Shown here: one piece after another, positions 51,640-59,349 of the stretch | How positions within the stretch are numbered: position 1 is the first letter of the stretch | How the letters are laid out: every line of letters begins with the position of its first letter | Source of the DNA: VXYL01 sp964348085 | Lineage (GTDB): Bacteria > Pseudomonadota > Gammaproteobacteria > Pseudomonadales > Azotimanducaceae | Direction: 5' to 3' | NCBI GenBank assembly: GCA_964348085.1 | Contig: CAYGBI010000006.1 | Coordinates: 1 to 64,000 of the forward strand | DNA: 64,000 bases | Position numbers and translations under genes: made by a program | Notes under the pieces: generated by a model | Seen by the model: the letters and a program-made list of their open reading frames with translations, nothing else | Told to the model about the DNA's origin: nothing | Database searches by the model: none

Positions 51640-53045
51640 CCGCCGTCGTCCTCTATGACCGAGAGCCGCGCACGGGCCGCCGCGACTTCGTGCGGACGTG
51701 CGCCGAGTTGCTCGGCTTCGGCGAGCGCCGTGCGCGCCTCGTCGAAACGGCCAGCTTCGGCCAAACTTCGCGCCAAGAAGACGAGTCCTCGCGTGGACGT
51801 CGGCTCAAGCCTCGCGAGTTGCCGCAACGTGGCGACCGCCGTCGACCAACGTCCCTCGGCACCTTCGATCATCGCCTTGTAGTACAACGCGCTTGCTCGT
51901 TCGCCGTGCGGCATCATCGCCTCGAAGGTGGCCAAGGCGTCTTCGTAGCGCCCGTCTTGGACGAGCAGCAGCCCCTTGCGCTCGTAGGCATCGACGAGGC
52001 CTGGGTCCAACGCCAAGGCACGGTCGTAGTACACGATGGCCTCTTGCCCCTCGCCGAGCTCCTCGAAGAGGGCTGCGATGTTGAAGTGCAGCGGGGCGTA
52101 GTCGGGGTGTGCGGCGATGGCGTCACGCAGCACGGCTAGGGCAAGTTGCTCTCGGCCGGTGAGTTGATAAGCGATGCTCAAGTTGTTGAGCAGCGTCCGA
52201 TCGGCGGGGCGTTGCTCGTGTAATTGTTCCAAGATGCTCGCTGCGGTCACTGCCTCGCCGCGCTTCAGCAAGGTCTCCGCCTTGCTCAGGCGGCCGTGAA
52301 AACCACGGATGTATTCGTCCTTCGTCTCCCGTCGCTGGTCCGGCCACTCAAGGGGTGTGGCGTCTCGACCCCGGGCGTCGGCGGCGCGCGCCAAGTCCGG
52401 CCGGCCCGACTCGCGATACGCGCGCCCGAGCAAGCGGTGCAGATAGGGCTGAGCGCTGTCCTCGGTCAACGGCGTCAGCAAGGCGAGCGCTTCGCTCGGC
52501 CTTGCTTGACGCAACAACACTCGCGCCAAACCGACGGTCGCCGCAACCGTCGTCTCGTCGTCCGGCGGGTCCCGCAAAGCGTGTCGAAACGCAGTCTCGG
52601 CTTCATCTTGGCGATCCACGTCGAGCAGCCAACTGCCGCGTTGCAACCACGCGGGACGGTATCCGGCGTCGATGGCGAGCGCACGCGCCAAACTGGCGAG
52701 CGCACGCTCGATGTCGCCGCTCTCAGCCTGTAGAAAGGCAAGCTGGTAGGGCCATAGGAACTCGTCTGGATCAAGCGCAGCAGCCTGCTCGTAGGTGGTG
52801 ATCGCCGCGTCGGTAAAGCCGTTGGCGTCGTAAGCGAGCGCCAGACGCCCGCGCAGCGCGGCGGATTCCGGCAGACGCTCCGCGGACTGATGAAGCTCGG
52901 CGAGAAATGCCGCCAATTCTCGATCTTCGGCGTCGTGACCGGCGGCGACCGGCGGGTCCACCCGCTCGGCGCAACCGGCGAGGAGAAGAAGGAGCGACAA
53001 CGGGATCCCGCCAAGCCGGCTGCAATACCACGAGGAGCTATTCAT
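51636..53045 (-). CDS. TPR-repeat lipoprotein, paralogue 1
   Basis: 469 residues from ATG 53045 (the longer frame to 53165 lacks a signal at its start). The signal LGGIPLSLLLLLAGCAERV ends in lipobox LAGC. About ten TPR units follow (ALAYDANGFTDAAITTYEQA, AFLQAESGDIERALASLARAL, AIVYYDRALALDPGLVDAYERKG). The segment LEWPDQRRETKDEY is shared with the paralogue at 59350 (LRWPDQRSEAKKAY), showing common descent. Translationally coupled to the CRTAC1 lipoprotein. Likely a scaffold for it on the membrane. Confidence 0.82.
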   Translation of the reverse strand: MNSSSWYCSRLGGIPLSLLLLLAGCAERVDPPVAAGHDAEDRELAAFLAELHQSAERLPESAALRGRLALAYDANGFTDAAITTYEQAAALDPDEFLWPYQLAFLQAESGDIERALASLARALAIDAGYRPAWLQRGSWLLDVDRQDEAETAFRHALRDPPDDETTVAATVGLARVLLRQARPSEALALLTPLTEDSAQPYLHRLLGRAYRESGRPDLARAADARGRDATPLEWPDQRRETKDEYIRGFHGRLSKAETLLKRGEAVTAASILEQLHEQRPADRTLLNNLSIAYQLTGREQLALAVLRDAIAAHPDYAPLHFNIAALFEELGEGQEAIVYYDRALALDPGLVDAYERKGLLLVQDGRYEDALATFEAMMPHGERASALYYKAMIEGAEGRWSTAVATLRQLARLEPTSTRGLVFLARSLAEAGRFDEARTALAEAEQLGARPHEVAAARARLSVIEDDGG

Positions 53046-53164
53046 GGTGCGAATTAGTATCCGATTAGCACTGTTTTGGTACCCGATAGGTGCCCATTTG
53101 ACGCCTATTTGCGCCGGTTCAGCACGCGAACTGGCACCAGTCCGCACCAGTTCCCGCCACCGCA
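53046..53164. promoter_or_regulatory. Upstream region of the leftward TPR-CRTAC1 operon
   Basis: About 120 bases, richer in A+T near the start codon. It contains AACTGGCACCAGTCCGCACCAGTT at about 53125-53150, where AACTGG and CCAGTT are inverted and ACCAGT is repeated; it could be an operator. A TACTAA near the ATG could be a -10. Neither is firm. Confidence 0.3.
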
Positions 53165-53192
53165 CAAAAGAAAAGGCGCCCCATAGGACGCC
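53165..53192 (-). terminator. Intrinsic terminator for leftward transcription
   Basis: On the minus strand GGCGTCC-TATG-GGGCGCC forms a stem with one mismatch, directly followed by TTTTCTTTT. It faces transcripts coming from the AAA-ATPase/nuclease gene at 53465 and lies about 270 bases beyond its stop, insulating the TPR-CRTAC1 operon. Confidence 0.75.
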
Positions 53193-53198
53193 CTCTCA

Positions 53199-53253
53199 CC
53201 TTGCCTCGCCGTGCCATGCCGAGCTATGCCAAGCCTAGCCTAACCTCGCCGTG
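53199..53253 (+). repeat. Pentanucleotide (CCNNG) microsatellite, eleven units
   Basis: Units CCTTG, CCTCG, CCGTG, CCATG, CCGAG, CTATG, CCAAG, CCTAG, CCTAA, CCTCG, CCGTG run without interruption. CCTCGCCGTGCC occurs at both ends. This is degenerate slippage repeat in noncoding DNA. Confidence 0.7.
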
Positions 53254-53353
53254 CCCATGCACATGACCGCAAATTGCTTGACGGTGTCGCTGGACGTCAG
53301 GATGCCCGATAGACGGACGATCAAACCGCGAGCCCGTCCCGCGGCAAAGTCAA

Positions 53354-53463
53354 TAGCGCCACAAGAACCGTTGCCTACGTCACCGCCTGTTGCCTTAGGC
53401 CCAAGCCACCCTATCACCCCTGTCAGCTTCGCGGCTACGCCGCCAAGTCCGAGTAACGGCTAG
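53354..53463 (+). repeat. Dispersed structured repeat, copy 6
   Basis: Starts TAGCGCCACAAGAACCGTTGC, contains TAGGCCCAAGCCACCCTATCA and GGCTACGCCGCCAAGTCC, and ends CGGCTAG. The stop codon of the AAA-ATPase/nuclease gene lies one base past its end. Together with 53046-53353 this fills the 420-base noncoding region. Confidence 0.75.
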
Positions 53464-53464
53464 C

Positions 53465-55072
53465 TCAGCGTTCTCGACGATCCGCCAAGGGCTCGTTTCT
53501 CGCGCGCATGAACGGCCGCACGGCAGCATGTTCTCTCACGTTTCGCTTCTCCGCGTCAATGGCAACACCGATGACATGCAGATTGCCACCGTACTTCGCC
53601 GCGTATTTGTCCGCGTAGCCTTTTCGCAGCGCTTGCGCCAAGGCCGTGTCCGCCGAGTGTCGCTTGTCGTCACCGCCAACCTTGAATTCCATGACAAAGG
53701 CATGTTGCTCGCCCAGCAGGACGAGATCAGCGCGACCCCGCGCGGATGCCTCTTCGGAACGCACGTCAATGCCAACGGACTCCGCGGCGACCTGCACATA
53801 GGCCACATAGGTCGCCTCGGGAATACCTTGGTAGGCTTGGTGCGGGATGCAGGCATAGAGGCTGCGGACGAGTTCCATCATTCCCTCAACATCGCCGGCT
53901 TCCAATGCGTCCTTCAGAGACACGCCGAGACTGTCCGCAAGCGCAGTGTCCCGCAAGGACTCTTGGACAATGAGCTGGCCGAGCCCCGCACGCACCTCCA
54001 TGTTCGGAAAACCTAGACGGTAGCGTGTCCCCCCGACGCCTTTACGCAGTTCCTTGACCGTCAGGTAACCCGCTTGAAACAGCACGGCTGCGGGGCTGGC
54101 GCGCTCGATGTCGAAGTCCGCGAGTTGCATACGGTTCGCCCAAGTCCCTTCCAACTGGCCGACTTCCAGCGGACCCCTGCCGCCGAGGTAAGTGAGCAGA
54201 TGCGATGGCGTGCCGGTATCGAACCAGAGCAGGTCGATCTCTTGAGCCTTGAGAATCTGAAGCATCCCGAAGGGGTTGTAGACCGACTCATTGACGTCGC
54301 CCCACGAGTAGCCGTTGTAGAACCGGCGAAGCTCGTCACGGCCTATCTTTTCGGTCTCCACCGCGAACGTTCGGTCGAGTTCGTCGTCGGTGAAGCCGCA
54401 CACCGCGTTGTAGCGCGGGTCGAGGGTCAGGTCGGTGAACTGGTTGGCGGTGGAGAACAGGCTCGTCTTGGGAAACTTGGCGATGCCGGTTACGAAGCTC
54501 TTTTCGATATAGGGCTCCGCCCTTTTGAGGACGCCGAACAAGCCTCGCAGATAGCTGCGGTTGGCGGTGGCGACGGATTCGCCAAGTGCGTCGAGGATCG
54601 GCTTGTCGTACTCGTCTACCAAGACCACCACGCCACGCCCGGCCTTCGAGGCCGAACCGAGGATTAGATCGTAGAGTCGTTCCGGTGCCCCCGCCGGCGA
54701 CAAGTCGGTTGTTGCGGAACGCCCCGCCACTCGTTCAAGCTGTCTCGACACGGTGGCATGTAGGCTGTCGGGATTGGTGTAGTCGCCGCCGGCGAAGTCG
54801 ATCCGCACCACGGGATGCCGTCGCGACCAGTCCCACTGGCCGTGGATCGTCAGCCCCTTGAACAGTTTTTCCGAGCCTTCGTACAGTTCCTTAAGCGTGT
54901 CGAGGAACAAGCTCTTGCCGAACCGTCGCGGACGAGAGAGGAACAGGAACTTGTCGTCTTGCGCTGCCCGCAACACATAACGCGTTTTGTCGACGTACAG
55001 GAAGTTTCCTTCGCGCACGGTGCGGAAGGACTGGATGCCCGAAGGGAGCTGTCGGCGGTTGTCGTCGTTCAT
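53465..55072 (-). CDS. AAA-ATPase-like / PD-(D/E)XK nuclease-fold protein
   Basis: 535 residues from ATG 55072 (the frame extends to 55174). The opening SGIQSFRTVREGNFLYVDKT and FLSRPRRFGKSLFLDTLKEL, a short P-loop RRFGKS, with VVVLVDEYDKPILD as Walker B, match the AAA-ATPase-like family (PF09820). The C-terminal PDDEXK_9 domain has GRADLVLLGEQHAFVMEFKVG, with the D...ExK nuclease triad, then YADKYAAKYGGNLHVIGVAID. Such proteins are abundant in Bacteroidetes and host-associated bacteria and look mobile. The function is not known; a nuclease role is likely. The start codon context and 3' repeat suggest recent arrival. Confidence 0.85.
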   Translation of the reverse strand: MNDDNRRQLPSGIQSFRTVREGNFLYVDKTRYVLRAAQDDKFLFLSRPRRFGKSLFLDTLKELYEGSEKLFKGLTIHGQWDWSRRHPVVRIDFAGGDYTNPDSLHATVSRQLERVAGRSATTDLSPAGAPERLYDLILGSASKAGRGVVVLVDEYDKPILDALGESVATANRSYLRGLFGVLKRAEPYIEKSFVTGIAKFPKTSLFSTANQFTDLTLDPRYNAVCGFTDDELDRTFAVETEKIGRDELRRFYNGYSWGDVNESVYNPFGMLQILKAQEIDLLWFDTGTPSHLLTYLGGRGPLEVGQLEGTWANRMQLADFDIERASPAAVLFQAGYLTVKELRKGVGGTRYRLGFPNMEVRAGLGQLIVQESLRDTALADSLGVSLKDALEAGDVEGMMELVRSLYACIPHQAYQGIPEATYVAYVQVAAESVGIDVRSEEASARGRADLVLLGEQHAFVMEFKVGGDDKRHSADTALAQALRKGYADKYAAKYGGNLHVIGVAIDAEKRNVREHAAVRPFMRARNEPLADRRER

Positions 55073-55350
55073 CGCGCCGGCGTTACGGACATACTTGGCG
55101 TCACAGGCGACCCGGATGCCTTCGGCGTGTCTGTCGAGGCGTTCATTATTAACCAGTAGCGTGGTGATCGTCACCGGCGACGCGTTGCAATGCGCGGCCA
55201 GATCGACGTGTCGTCCGATAGGTCGCTACATAGGACTCGTCAACGGCCTCGAATGGACATAAATAAGCAGCTCAGCGACGAACGCTCGTTGGCGCTTCTG
55301 CCAGAACGTGTAGGACTGCGTGGCCGAGACAGCGCCTCGTCGTTTGCCGA

Positions 55351-55581
55351 GTGCGCCCAAGGCGCGGCTTCGTCCGCGAGCGCTACAACTTCGACCTGCG
55401 CACCAACGAGCTCACCACGGCGCTCGTGCCGAATCCCACCGCTGGCACCGAGCACGCTTTCAGCGTCTATCGCTTAGCGGGCGACCCCGTCGGGCCGCTG
55501 CTAGTGCTGCGTGAACGTCTGGATAGGTCGCCGAGACCCCAAAAAAGTGTTGCGACGGAGAATGATTCGCGTTTACATTAG
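55351..55581 (+). CDS. Possible small gene or gene remnant of unknown kind
   Basis: A 76-codon frame contains RERYNFDLRTNELTTALVPN then EHAFSVYRLAGDPVGPLLVL, which has the feel of real protein sequence. The first and last parts do not, and the frame ends in the Fur-box region. I cannot name a family. The rest of 55073-55587 is noncoding as far as I can see, apart from the promoter of bfd. Confidence 0.3.
   Translation: MRPRRGFVRERYNFDLRTNELTTALVPNPTAGTEHAFSVYRLAGDPVGPLLVLRERLDRSPRPQKSVATENDSRLH
55558..55576 (+). promoter_or_regulatory. Candidate Fur box upstream of bfd
   Basis: GAGAATGATTCGCGTTTAC matches the 19-bp Fur consensus at 12 positions, with the left half (GAxAATGAT) best. It lies 11 bases before the bfd start. 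Bfd genes are iron-repressed in many gammaproteobacteria, so the position makes sense. Confidence 0.4.
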
Positions 55582-55587
55582 TGCGCT

Positions 55588-55776
55588 ATGTACGTTTGTG
55601 TCTGCCACGCCGTCCGCGACACCGAGATTCGCCAAGCTTTGGCGGCCGGTGCCGAGGACGTCGAGCAACTCGCCGAACAGCTTGGCGTGGGCACAGGCTG
55701 CGGTTCCTGTCGCGAGCACGCCGCGGCACTGATCGAAGAGTACACCGAGCAAGCACCGCTGCATTACGCCGCCTGA
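55588..55776 (+). CDS. bfd: Bacterioferritin-associated ferredoxin
   Basis: 62 residues. The four [2Fe-2S] cysteines are at 4 and 6 (MYVCVCHAV) and 38 and 41 (GTGCGSCREHA), the exact Bfd arrangement. It reduces the heme in bacterioferritin to release stored iron. No bacterioferritin gene is nearby. A Fur-like box just upstream suggests iron-starvation induction. Confidence 0.92.
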   Translation: MYVCVCHAVRDTEIRQALAAGAEDVEQLAEQLGVGTGCGSCREHAAALIEEYTEQAPLHYAA

Positions 55777-55794
55777 GGCAGTTCGCAACCGTCC

Positions 55795-56544
55795 ATGAAC
55801 ATACTCGTCACCGGTATGAGCGGCCTGATCGGTGGTGTGACGCGGCGACGGCTGGCGTCCGAGGCACAGCTTTCCGCCCTGAACCGCAGCGACGTGCAAG
55901 GCGTTCCGACGACCCGGGCGGAGCTCGTCGACTACGATGCCATTCGCCCTGCTTTCGACGGTCAAGATGTGGTGATTCACTTGGCCGCCAAGGCCGGCGA
56001 GAACTTCACTTGGGACGAGTTCGTGCAGACCAACATCGTCGGCACGCGCAACGTGCTTAAGGCGGCGCGCGATGCCGGCTGCAAGCGGCTGGTTTTCGCG
56101 AGCAGTGGCGCCACGGTGTCCGGTTGGGAACTCGTTGAACCGTACAAGGCGCTGGTCGAGGGCCGTTACCAAGACGCACCGAACGAGTGGCCGCTAATCC
56201 GTCACGACATGGCGACCCGGCCCACGGGCGTCTATGGCGCGACCAAGGTTTGGGGCGAGGCGATTTGTCGCCACTTCGCAGATACATCGGCACTGTCCGT
56301 GCTGTGCTTGCGTATCGGCTACGTCAACGCCGAGGACAAGCCCTCGGCGCCACGGCACTTCTCGGTTTGGTGCTCTCAGCGCGACATCGCCGCGGCCATT
56401 GAAGGCTGCGTCTATGCGCGCGACGACATCACCTTCGACACTGTGTTCGCCACGTCGCAAAACCGCTGGGGCTATCGAGACTTGTCGCACGCCTTGGCGA
56501 TCATCGGATTCGAGCCGGAGGACGCCGCGGAAGACTACCGCTAG
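55795..56544 (+). CDS. NAD(P)-dependent epimerase/dehydratase (extended SDR)
   Basis: 249 residues. The Rossmann loop is ILVTGMSGLIGGVTRRRLA (GxxGxxG form GMSGLIG), VVIHLAAKAG is the cofactor-supporting strand, VFASSGATVSGW precedes the active-site YGATKVWGE (YxxxK). The short length and PRHFSVWCSQRD stretch resemble uronate-dehydrogenase-like SDRs; the substrate is uncertain. Its stop codon TAG is the end of repeat copy 7. It lies 18 bases after bfd. Confidence 0.8.
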   Translation: MNILVTGMSGLIGGVTRRRLASEAQLSALNRSDVQGVPTTRAELVDYDAIRPAFDGQDVVIHLAAKAGENFTWDEFVQTNIVGTRNVLKAARDAGCKRLVFASSGATVSGWELVEPYKALVEGRYQDAPNEWPLIRHDMATRPTGVYGATKVWGEAICRHFADTSALSVLCLRIGYVNAEDKPSAPRHFSVWCSQRDIAAAIEGCVYARDDITFDTVFATSQNRWGYRDLSHALAIIGFEPEDAAEDYR

Positions 56545-56652
56545 CCGGTAAGTCGGACTTGGCGGCGTCAGCCGCGAAGTCCGACGGAGTGATAGGGCGG
56601 CTTGGGCTGGGGCGAAAGGCGGCGCCGAACGGCGACGGCTTTCGTGGCGCTA
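56541..56652 (-). repeat. Dispersed structured repeat, copy 7, between two convergent stop codons
   Basis: On the minus strand it starts TAGCGCCACGAAAGCCGTCGC and ends CTAG. The TAG at 56542-56544 (plus strand) ends the epimerase gene, and the TAG at 56650-56652 (minus strand) ends the sugar dehydrogenase gene. Thus one element supplies both stops. Arms AAGTCGGACTT and AAGTCCGAC form the hairpin. Confidence 0.85.
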
Positions 56653-57747
56653 CGGCGCGGGATCGACGCGAATCACCCGTCCTCTAGGGGAGTCCGTAAG
56701 GATGTACAGCCGGCCGTCCGGTCCGGTGCGCACGTCGCGCAGGCGCTCGCCGATCTCCTCGAATAGGCGGTGCTGGCCCGCCACTTGGCCATCCGCCAAG
56801 TCGATGCGTTCGACGTAGTTGAACACCAACGAAGTGACGAACAGATCGCCACGCCAATCGGGGAACGCATCGCCGTCGTACCAAGTCATGCCGGCGGGGG
56901 CGATGGACGGTGTCCAGTGCAATAGCGGCTGCTCGGTGCCCGCGTATTCCTTGAAGGGAGAGATCAGCGCGCCGTTGTAGTCGATGCCGAAGGTGGCGAG
57001 GGGCCAGCCGTAGTTCTTGCCGGGCTCAAGCGCGTTCAACTCGTCGCCCCCGCGTGGACCGTGTTCGTGCAGGTAAACGACCTGCGACCGTCCCGACTCC
57101 GTCGGCGCCGCCACCAGCCCTTGCGGATTGCGGTGACCGTAGGTCCAAATCTCGTCGCGCGCATCGGCATTGCCAACGAACGGATTGTCCGGCGGAATCG
57201 AGCCGTCGTCGTTCAAGCGCACCACCTTGCCAAACAGATTGTCGAGCCGTTGCGGCTGCTCTCGATAGAGAAAGCCGTCGCCCGTGGCCACGAGCAAGGT
57301 GCCATCGGCGAGGAATAGGATGCGCCCGCCGTAGTGCATCGGCGTTTCCTTCAACGGATCGACGGTAAAGATGGGTTCTAAGTCACTGATCGCCGAGCCG
57401 TCGAAACGGGCGCGGGCGACGCGGGTGCCGTTCGCCTTCGGCGTACCGTGCGCATAGCTCAAGTAAAGCAAGGCGTTGTCGGCGAAGTTGGGATGCAGAG
57501 CGACATCGAACAGGCCGCCTTGACTGCGCACATAAACCGGCGGCACGCCGGCCACCGGGCGCGGATCGAGCGTACCGTCGCGGACGATGCGCAAGCTCCC
57601 CGCCCGCTCCGTCACAAGCAGATCGCCGCCCGGCAGGAATGCGACGCACCAAGGATGGTCCAAGCCTTCGGCGATGGTGGTCAGGCGATAGTCGCCGCCC
57701 GCTTGCAACGCTAAAACGCCAACCGCCGCCACCAACAATCCGCGCAT
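56650..57747 (-). CDS. PQQ-dependent sugar dehydrogenase family protein (YliI-like)
   Basis: 365 residues with a signal peptide (LLVAAVGVLALQAGG). Soluble aldose dehydrogenase-type six-blade propeller: DHPWCVAFLPGGDLLVTERAGSLRIV, GGLFDVALHPNFADNALLYLSYAHG, MHYGGRILFLADGTLLVATGDG and WTYGHRNPQGLV, which includes the catalytic histidine region and PQQ contacts. It oxidises sugars in the periplasm in relatives. Its stop codon is the first three bases of repeat copy 7. Confidence 0.87.
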   Translation of the reverse strand: MRGLLVAAVGVLALQAGGDYRLTTIAEGLDHPWCVAFLPGGDLLVTERAGSLRIVRDGTLDPRPVAGVPPVYVRSQGGLFDVALHPNFADNALLYLSYAHGTPKANGTRVARARFDGSAISDLEPIFTVDPLKETPMHYGGRILFLADGTLLVATGDGFLYREQPQRLDNLFGKVVRLNDDGSIPPDNPFVGNADARDEIWTYGHRNPQGLVAAPTESGRSQVVYLHEHGPRGGDELNALEPGKNYGWPLATFGIDYNGALISPFKEYAGTEQPLLHWTPSIAPAGMTWYDGDAFPDWRGDLFVTSLVFNYVERIDLADGQVAGQHRLFEEIGERLRDVRTGPDGRLYILTDSPRGRVIRVDPAP

Positions 57748-57790
57748 GGCGCTTCCCTAAACTATCGAAGACGGTCACTATACAACTACT

Positions 57791-58117
57791 ATGCCTTGGC
57801 TTCGCCGAGTACTCGCATTCCTCCTCGCGGTCGCGATCAGCGCTGCCTTGGCATCCGTGTCGTCGACCCACTTCGTGCTTGCCGCGCTTGCCGACATCGG
57901 TGCGAACATCGATTTCGCCGACCGGGTGCGCGCTTACTGGCACGACCTACTCGGCATGGGGACCCTGTTCGGCATCGTCGTCGCCGTCGGCTTCCTCGTC
58001 GCGTTTCCCGTGGCAACGCTCCCCGCCCGCTACTGGCCCGCTGGGCGCACCGCCTGCTACGCTGCCGCCGGCGCGACGGCCATCACCGTCGCACTCCTCG
58101 CCATGCAGTACTTTTAG
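57791..58117 (+). CDS. Small integral membrane protein of unknown function
   Basis: 108 residues with three or so hydrophobic spans: VLAFLLAVAISAALASVSSTHF, LGMGTLFGIVVAVGFLVAFPVATLP and TACYAAAGATAITVALLAM. No family recognised. It is divergent from the sugar dehydrogenase gene and could be cotranscribed with the glutathione transferase-like gene. Confidence 0.6.
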   Translation: MPWLRRVLAFLLAVAISAALASVSSTHFVLAALADIGANIDFADRVRAYWHDLLGMGTLFGIVVAVGFLVAFPVATLPARYWPAGRTACYAAAGATAITVALLAMQYF

Positions 58118-58122
58118 AGATC

Positions 58123-58257
58123 ATGCCCATAGCCGGCGCGCGAAGTTCGGCGGGCATCATCGGGCAAGCCGCGGCCGGCGCCGTCGGCGGACTCGCGTTC
58201 GCCCTCGCCAGCAAGCAACATCGCCCCAAGCCGAACCCTATGCAGACGCGGAGCTGA
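58123..58257 (+). CDS. Possible 44-residue glycine-rich peptide
   Basis: ATG 58123 opens MPIAGARSSAGIIGQAAAGA followed by VGGLAFALASKQHRPK. The GxxxG-like spacing of glycines/alanines could form a membrane hairpin. It fits tightly between neighbours (5 and 6 bases), which is the main support. Confidence 0.35.
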   Translation: MPIAGARSSAGIIGQAAAGAVGGLAFALASKQHRPKPNPMQTRS

Positions 58258-58263
58258 TCAAAC

Positions 58264-59295
58264 ATGTCTTTGTCGAACCCCATCGCCCTGCGCGGCGCCC
58301 CCGGTTCTCCCTACACCCGAAAGATGCTCGCGGTATTGCGCTACCGTCGCATTCCATACCGTTTCCTCGTCGCTTTGTGGTCGCAAGATCAGCGGTTGCC
58401 GCGACCGAAGGTCGACTTGCTGCCCACCTTCTATTTCGAGAACGAGGCGGGGGAGCTAGAGGCGGTGGTCGATTCCACGCCCATCATCCGCACCTTGGAG
58501 GAGCGAGCGCTCGGGCGTTCGGTCATTCCGACCGATCCGGTGCTCGCGTTTGTGAATTACCTGCTCGAAGACTACGGGGATGAGTGGCTGACCAAACCCA
58601 TGTTCCACTACCGCTGGCACTACCATGAGGATATCGAGCTCGCCGGCGAAATCCTGCCGCGCTGGCGCGACTTGATGGCGAGCGACGACGAGATCGCGGC
58701 TAGGTCGCGTTTCGTGAGAGAGCGGCAGATCGGCCGTCTGTATGTGGTCGGCAGCAACGAGACCACCACACCGGTTATCGAAGACAGCTATGCGCGTTTT
58801 CTGAGCTGCCTTAACGAGCACATCCAAAACGGTCCTTTCCTATTCGGACGCCGCCCCGCCGCCGCCGACTTCGCGCTGTACGGCCAATTGACGCAACTCG
58901 CGGCCTTCGATCCCACGCCATCGAAGGTGACCGCGGCGACAGCGCCGCGCGTGCTTGCATGGGTGCAAACCGTGGACGACCTCTCCGGCCTCGAGCCGAC
59001 GCACGACGACTGGGTCTCGCGCGATGCGTTGCCGGCGACGCTTAAGGCGCTGTTGGCCGAGGCCGGCAAGACCTACGTGCCGGCGTTGCTCGCCAACGCT
59101 CGCGCCATCGAGTCCGGCGCGGACCAAGTGGAAACGGTGATCGACGGCAAGCCGTGGGTGCAGCGCCCCTTCCCCTACCAAGCGAAATGCCTCGTCTGGG
59201 TGCGTCAGCAGTACGCGCGCCTCGACGGCGCCGATCGCGCGGCGGTCGACGACCTGCTTGCCGATACGGGCTGCGAAGCGCTGTTCAGCAAGTAG
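58264..59295 (+). CDS. Glutathione S-transferase-like protein
   Basis: 343 residues, longer than classical GSTs (about 210). The thioredoxin-fold N-terminal domain shows IALRGAPGSPYTRKMLAVLRYRRIPYRF and VVDSTPIIRTLEERA (the SxPI gamma-glutamyl contact). The helical C-terminal domain includes GPFLFGRRPAAADFALYGQLTQL, followed by an extra 100 residues (TYVPALLANARAIESGADQV). It lacks an obvious catalytic serine or cysteine motif beyond SPYTR. The substrate is unknown. Confidence 0.75.
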   Translation: MSLSNPIALRGAPGSPYTRKMLAVLRYRRIPYRFLVALWSQDQRLPRPKVDLLPTFYFENEAGELEAVVDSTPIIRTLEERALGRSVIPTDPVLAFVNYLLEDYGDEWLTKPMFHYRWHYHEDIELAGEILPRWRDLMASDDEIAARSRFVRERQIGRLYVVGSNETTTPVIEDSYARFLSCLNEHIQNGPFLFGRRPAAADFALYGQLTQLAAFDPTPSKVTAATAPRVLAWVQTVDDLSGLEPTHDDWVSRDALPATLKALLAEAGKTYVPALLANARAIESGADQVETVIDGKPWVQRPFPYQAKCLVWVRQQYARLDGADRAAVDDLLADTGCEALFSK

Positions 59296-59349
59296 TCGCA
59301 ACCCGCTTCGGTCTCGACGCTCAGGAGAACATCCGGCCATAATCCGGCC

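Noticed and set aside
53465..55072. AAA/PD-(D/E)XK gene as a defence system
   Set aside because: No second defence gene is adjacent and the family has no established defence role that I can cite; context alone is not enough.
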